Assembly: GCA_944383265.1 (NCBI GenBank)
Contig: CALWOX010000004.1
Coordinates: forward strand, 124,001 to 188,000
Direction: 5' to 3'
From: an uncultured Lachnospiraceae bacterium
GTDB lineage: Bacteria; Bacillota; Clostridia; Lachnospirales; Lachnospiraceae
Length of the DNA stretch: 64,000 nt
The notes beneath the pieces were generated by a model. The model was not told the DNA's origin. It worked only from the letters and a program-made list of their open reading frames with translations, and did no database searches. Positions 60,614-64,000 of this stretch are shown piece by piece. The stretch's first letter is position 1. Every line of letters starts with the position of its first letter. Made by a program: the position numbers and the translations under genes.

Positions 60614-60856
60614 ATGTATAGCATAACAGTTAAGCTTTCCGGTATTGATGAAGCTAAAGAGTTTGTGAAGAGAGCTTCAGAGTGCAATTTCGACGTTGAC
60701 CTGTGCTACAACAAGGTCGTTATTGATGCAAAGTCTATACTTGGCGTTATGAGTCTTGATTTACGTAAGATCCTCACAGTAAAGATGAACGGCAGAGACG
60801 AGACTTTTGAGAATTGGCTGGAGGAGCTTCATAAGGCTGCGCTTGAAGCGGCATAA
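60614..60856 (+). CDS. HPr-family protein without the phosphorylatable His
   Basis: An 80-residue protein with the size and fold pattern of HPr (KEFVKRASECNFDVDL, SILGVMSLDLRKILTV). The active-site motif GLHARPA of PTS HPr is replaced by GIDEAKE, so the His15 equivalent is Asp12 and Arg17 is also lost. The Ser46-type region is kept (Ser41 in KSILGVMSL). It therefore cannot carry PTS phosphate, but might be a regulator like Crh. A single-gene unit. Confidence 0.82.
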   Translation: MYSITVKLSGIDEAKEFVKRASECNFDVDLCYNKVVIDAKSILGVMSLDLRKILTVKMNGRDETFENWLEELHKAALEAA

Positions 60857-60904
60857 ATAATTTTGACAAACCTGCCTGAAAGAATTTATATTTATTAAAA
60901 CAAC

Positions 60905-60943
60905 AGGAGCCCTGTTGAGCATTAAGCTCACGGGGCTCCTTCT
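60905..60943. terminator. Terminator hairpin between convergent genes
   Basis: AGGAGCCC (60905-60912) pairs with GGGCTCCT (60933-60940), with an inner TGAGC/GCTCA stem, followed by TTC. The T-tail is weak on both strands. Confidence 0.75.
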
Positions 60944-60989
60944 TGCATACCTGAAAAAGGATATTATATTTGTCAAATCAGGGTTTCAA

Positions 60990-62096
60990 TTAAACGGTAA
61001 TAAGCTCGTATTCTCTTTTTCCTATTCCTATCTTTTCAGCATGCTCAAGACATACCTTCCAGTTGGTGTCGGGATGAGTGTCCGTAAAGTGGTCGTGATG
61101 CTCGTGGGGCATCTTTGAAAGTATGGAGCCGTCAACGATGCACTGCTTGTTTACCGCATCGGCGCATGCCTGATCAAGGGCAACAGGATCAAAGGATGCG
61201 AACATTCCTATATTAGGAACTATAGGTATATCGTTTTCACTGTGGCAGTCACAGTTGGGAGATACATCCACCACAAGGCTGATGTGGAAGCAGGGTCTGT
61301 CCTTAAGGACAGCAAGAGAGTACTCGGCGATCTTCTTGTTAAGGATATCATTTGCCTCGTCAAGATCTGTGACCACAGCATCTACGGGACAGACTCCTAT
61401 ACAGCGTCCGCAGCCTACGCATTTATCATGATTTATATACGACTTGCGGTTTTCTATGGTTATCGCATCATGAGCACACTGTTTCTTGCACTGTCCGCAG
61501 CCTATGCAGGTCTCCTCCTCCACATGGGGCTTTCCGGCATTATGCTGCTCCATTTTTCCTGCTCTTGAACCGCAGCCCATTCCTATATTTTTGAGGGCGC
61601 CGCCGAAGCCTGTGGACTCATGACCCTTAAAGTGGGTGAGAGATATGAATATATCCGCATCCATCACGGCTCTTCCTATTTTAGCTTCCTTTATGTACTC
61701 GCCGTCTATAGGAACTATTGCCTCGTCTGTTCCCTTAAGGCCGTCTGCGATTATGACGTGGCAGCCTGTGGAAAAGGGTGAGAATCCGTTGAGGTAAGCT
61801 GTATCCAGATGGTCGAGGGCATTTTTTCTGCTGCCCACATAGAGGGTGTTGCAGTCTGTAAGGAAGGCCTTTCCTCCTGCCTCCTTAACGAGATCGACAA
61901 CTACCTTTGCATAGTTGGGGCGAAGGAAAGCGAGATTTCCCGCCTCTCCGAAGTGGATCTTTATTGCAGCATACTTGTTCTTAAAATCTATCTCATCGAG
62001 CATTCCCGCTTTTCTTATGAGTCTCTCAAGCTTTTGAGGGAGATTTATCGAGCTTGTAGTGTGCATGTCGGTAAAATATACCTTTGATGCTGACAT
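60990..62096 (-). CDS. DUF362 protein with two 4Fe-4S clusters
   Basis: A 368-residue protein. The DUF362 domain covers residues 30-190 (YAAIKIHFGEAGNLAFLRPN, TDCNTLYVGSRKNA, HFKGHESTGFGGALKNIGMG). It is followed by two ferredoxin motifs, CIGCGQCKKQC and CVGCGRCIGVC, and a C-terminal part with SPNCDCH and an HEHHDH cluster. The function of the family is not known; members are thought to be redox or metal proteins. Cytoplasmic. The start follows AAGGAGGAAC on the minus strand. Monocistronic. Confidence 0.9.
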   Translation of the reverse strand: MSASKVYFTDMHTTSSINLPQKLERLIRKAGMLDEIDFKNKYAAIKIHFGEAGNLAFLRPNYAKVVVDLVKEAGGKAFLTDCNTLYVGSRKNALDHLDTAYLNGFSPFSTGCHVIIADGLKGTDEAIVPIDGEYIKEAKIGRAVMDADIFISLTHFKGHESTGFGGALKNIGMGCGSRAGKMEQHNAGKPHVEEETCIGCGQCKKQCAHDAITIENRKSYINHDKCVGCGRCIGVCPVDAVVTDLDEANDILNKKIAEYSLAVLKDRPCFHISLVVDVSPNCDCHSENDIPIVPNIGMFASFDPVALDQACADAVNKQCIVDGSILSKMPHEHHDHFTDTHPDTNWKVCLEHAEKIGIGKREYELITV

Positions 62097-62293
62097 GAGA
62101 TGTTCCTCCTTAAATAAAAAATTCTATATTATTTTAAACTATCGACACGAGGGTTTCAATAAAATAAAGCTGATTTGTCGCTGATTTGTCAAAAGTTTAC
62201 TTAAGATATTAAATTTGAAAAGCATTTGAAAAGTTATGTAAAGAAAATTAATTGATATCGCCTAAACCATACTTATGTGATAGAATAAAGACT

Positions 62294-63967
62294 ATGGTAA
62301 ATGTAAAGGAAGAATTCAAAGAAGAATATGACAGCCTCATAAAGGCCTATCCGAAGAACAGGGAGGCGGAGCCGGAGAACATAATCTCAAGACTTAAAAA
62401 GGCGGATGCCCATAAAAAGTCTTGGCCTATTCTGCGCGCCCTGTTTTCAAGATCGGCTATGCTCATACTCTTTACCCTTATACAGCTCATAATACTTATT
62501 GCCTTCTTCAGATGGATGGATGAAAAATTCGCATTTTACATATTCATCATCCTTTCGGCACTGGAGATAATATTTATCCTCAATCAGGAGGGAAGCTCTG
62601 TATTTAAAATATCATGGATAGTACCCATAATGCTTTTCCCTGTTTTCGGAGCCCTGTTTTATCTCTTCCTCAAATTTCAGAATACTCCTCATAAAATAAA
62701 GAAAAGGCTGGAGGAATCCTCGGAGAGGACGGCTCCTTACCTTAAGAGCGATGAAGGTGTATTGAAGTCCGCCGAGAGAGAGGACGCTTACTTCAGAAAT
62801 ACAGTGCATTACATAGATAAGGTATGCGGATTCCCTCCCTACAAAAACACAAGCACCGTGTATTTCCCTATCGGAGAGGAGATGTTTCCCATCCTTGAGT
62901 CGGAGCTTAAGAAGGCAAAGCGCTTTATATTCATGGAGTATTTTATCATAAAGCCCGGCGTTGTCTGGGACAGAGTGCTTGAGATACTTAAGGCAAAGGC
63001 CGCTGAGGGCGTGGAGATAAGGCTCATGTATGACGGCATGAACTGTATCAAAAACCTCAGGTTCAGCTATCCGGATGAGCTCATATGCTACGGCATAAAG
63101 GCAAAAATGTTTTCGCCCATAAAGCCCGCTCTTGAGACCTACCAGAACAACAGGGACCACAGAAAGATATGTGTTATAGACGGAAATACAGCTTTTACGG
63201 GAGGACTTAACCTTGCCAACGAATATGCGAACATAGATTCCCCCTACGGAGTATGGAAGGATACGGGAATGATGTTTAAGGGGGAGGCTGTAAACTCCTT
63301 TACCATGCTATTTCTTCAAATGTGGAATATAACCGAGTATATGCCCGACAGTATCGAGGACATAGGGAAATATTCCTTTAAGCATTCCGAGGACTGCAGT
63401 GACGATGTCACTGACAGGGAGGGCTATATAATACCATACGGAGACAGTCCCTTTGACAAGGAAAACATTGCGGAAAACGTATATTTGAATCTCCTTAATA
63501 CAGCAACGGAATATGTGCATATAAGGACTCCATATCTCATACTTGACGATCAGATGATAAATGCCATGTGCTATGCCTCAAAGAGGGGAGTGGATGTAAA
63601 GATAATGTTTCCGCATATTCCCGACAAGCCCTACGCCTTTTGGCTTGCACACTCATACTATCCGGTGCTTATTAAAAGCGGGGTAAAGATATATGAGTAC
63701 AGGCCGGGCTTCGTTCATGCCAAGGAGTTCGTGGCTGATGGGACAAAGGCCGTCATAGGAACGGTAAATCTGGACTTCAGAAGCCTTTATCTGCATTTTG
63801 AAAATGCGGTCTATCTCTATAAAAATCCTTCTATAGCTGATATGGAGGAGGATTTTCAGGAGGACCTAAAGAAATGTATATGCATGGATATGGAAAAGTA
63901 CAGAAGGCTTCCTAAGCTCAAGCTTTTCTGCGGAAGGCTTTTAAAGCTTTTGGCACCGATGTTTTAA
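62294..63967 (+). CDS. cls: Cardiolipin synthase (phospholipase D type)
   Basis: ATG at 62294 (MVNVKEEFKEEYDSL) is chosen over an upstream TTG. The 557-residue protein joins two phosphatidylglycerols to cardiolipin plus glycerol. Two to three membrane segments (about 50-130; LILFTLIQLIILIAFF, WIVPIMLFPVFGALFYLFL) are followed by two PLD domains, each with H-x-K-x4-D: HRKICVID in the first and HAKEFVAD in the second. No clear Shine-Dalgarno precedes the ATG. The N-terminus is longer than in Bacillus ClsA. 33 bases of non-coding DNA follow to the window end. Confidence 0.93.
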   Translation: MVNVKEEFKEEYDSLIKAYPKNREAEPENIISRLKKADAHKKSWPILRALFSRSAMLILFTLIQLIILIAFFRWMDEKFAFYIFIILSALEIIFILNQEGSSVFKISWIVPIMLFPVFGALFYLFLKFQNTPHKIKKRLEESSERTAPYLKSDEGVLKSAEREDAYFRNTVHYIDKVCGFPPYKNTSTVYFPIGEEMFPILESELKKAKRFIFMEYFIIKPGVVWDRVLEILKAKAAEGVEIRLMYDGMNCIKNLRFSYPDELICYGIKAKMFSPIKPALETYQNNRDHRKICVIDGNTAFTGGLNLANEYANIDSPYGVWKDTGMMFKGEAVNSFTMLFLQMWNITEYMPDSIEDIGKYSFKHSEDCSDDVTDREGYIIPYGDSPFDKENIAENVYLNLLNTATEYVHIRTPYLILDDQMINAMCYASKRGVDVKIMFPHIPDKPYAFWLAHSYYPVLIKSGVKIYEYRPGFVHAKEFVADGTKAVIGTVNLDFRSLYLHFENAVYLYKNPSIADMEEDFQEDLKKCICMDMEKYRRLPKLKLFCGRLLKLLAPMF

Positions 63968-64000
63968 GTTTCCTTAAATTATCCTTACTATTTACACAAT

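Overview
The window looks like a chromosomal segment from a low-to-mid GC Gram-positive Clostridia, most likely Lachnospiraceae. The support is the gene families present (DUF6465, DUF6106-like, cadherin-like beta-sandwich surface proteins, cdaA-cdaR, CnaB adhesins, the PF09818 ATPase), strong GGAGG ribosome sites, and codon use rich in ATA, AGA/AGG and CTT. No rRNA, IS element, prophage or CRISPR array was seen. The genus is not claimed.

Layout. 1-2 kb: the end of a LysM-type protein and a PIN-PhoH ATPase. 2-5.5 kb (minus strand): AraC regulator, a cytoplasmic ParB-like/BMP fusion and a phosphoesterase, divergent from a plus-strand sugar operon (5.6-14.4 kb). That operon has a binding lipoprotein, two permeases, a GH36 alpha-galactosidase, a DUF6106-like protein, an amylosucrase-like GH13 enzyme and an MsmK-type ATPase. 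Together they predict uptake of raffinose-family sugars, removal of galactose inside the cell, and use of the released sucrose by the amylosucrase. A 173-base imperfect hairpin follows. 14.7-17.5 kb: MarR, DUF1538 membrane protein and a tandem PII-like protein. 17.6-25 kb: a c-di-AMP/cell-envelope operon (two membrane proteins, CdaA, CdaR, a Wzy-like polymerase, an AI-2E family permease, and an L,D-transpeptidase-like protein that lacks its catalytic residues). 25-31.4 kb: DUF6465 protein, an RsmF-like rRNA methyltransferase, and a four-gene biotin-dependent set with both acyl-CoA-type and oxaloacetate-type carboxyltransferases, resembling the propionibacterial transcarboxylase.

31.5-33.6 kb is accessory: a poly-G tract inside a promoter-like spacer, an unknown membrane protein and a broken ATPase/HTH regulator gene. 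33.7-37.4 kb: two cell-surface proteins sharing cadherin-like domains. 37.6-42.5 kb: clpC-radA, a transaldolase-family gene and tRNA-Trp. 42.6-46.5 kb is a decaying redox cassette: intact LysR and flavodoxin-like genes followed by an aldo/keto reductase with an in-frame stop, a flavodoxin fragment and a frameshifted DUF4405 gene. 46.6-49.1 kb: a molybdopterin oxidoreductase and its ferredoxin subunit.

49.2-54.5 kb carries the most unusual gene: a 1740-residue secreted CnaB adhesin whose C-terminus is a class B sortase with His, Cys and Arg in place, positioned directly after a degenerate sorting-like motif (LPVMGD). 54.5-64 kb: a flavodiiron protein, a TPR/DUF4037 pair, a PF09818 ATPase, tRNA-Leu(AAG), a His-less HPr-like protein, a DUF362 ferredoxin protein and cardiolipin synthase.

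Starts were chosen from ribosome sites and family N-termini. Functions are inferred from motifs read by eye; no database search was run.
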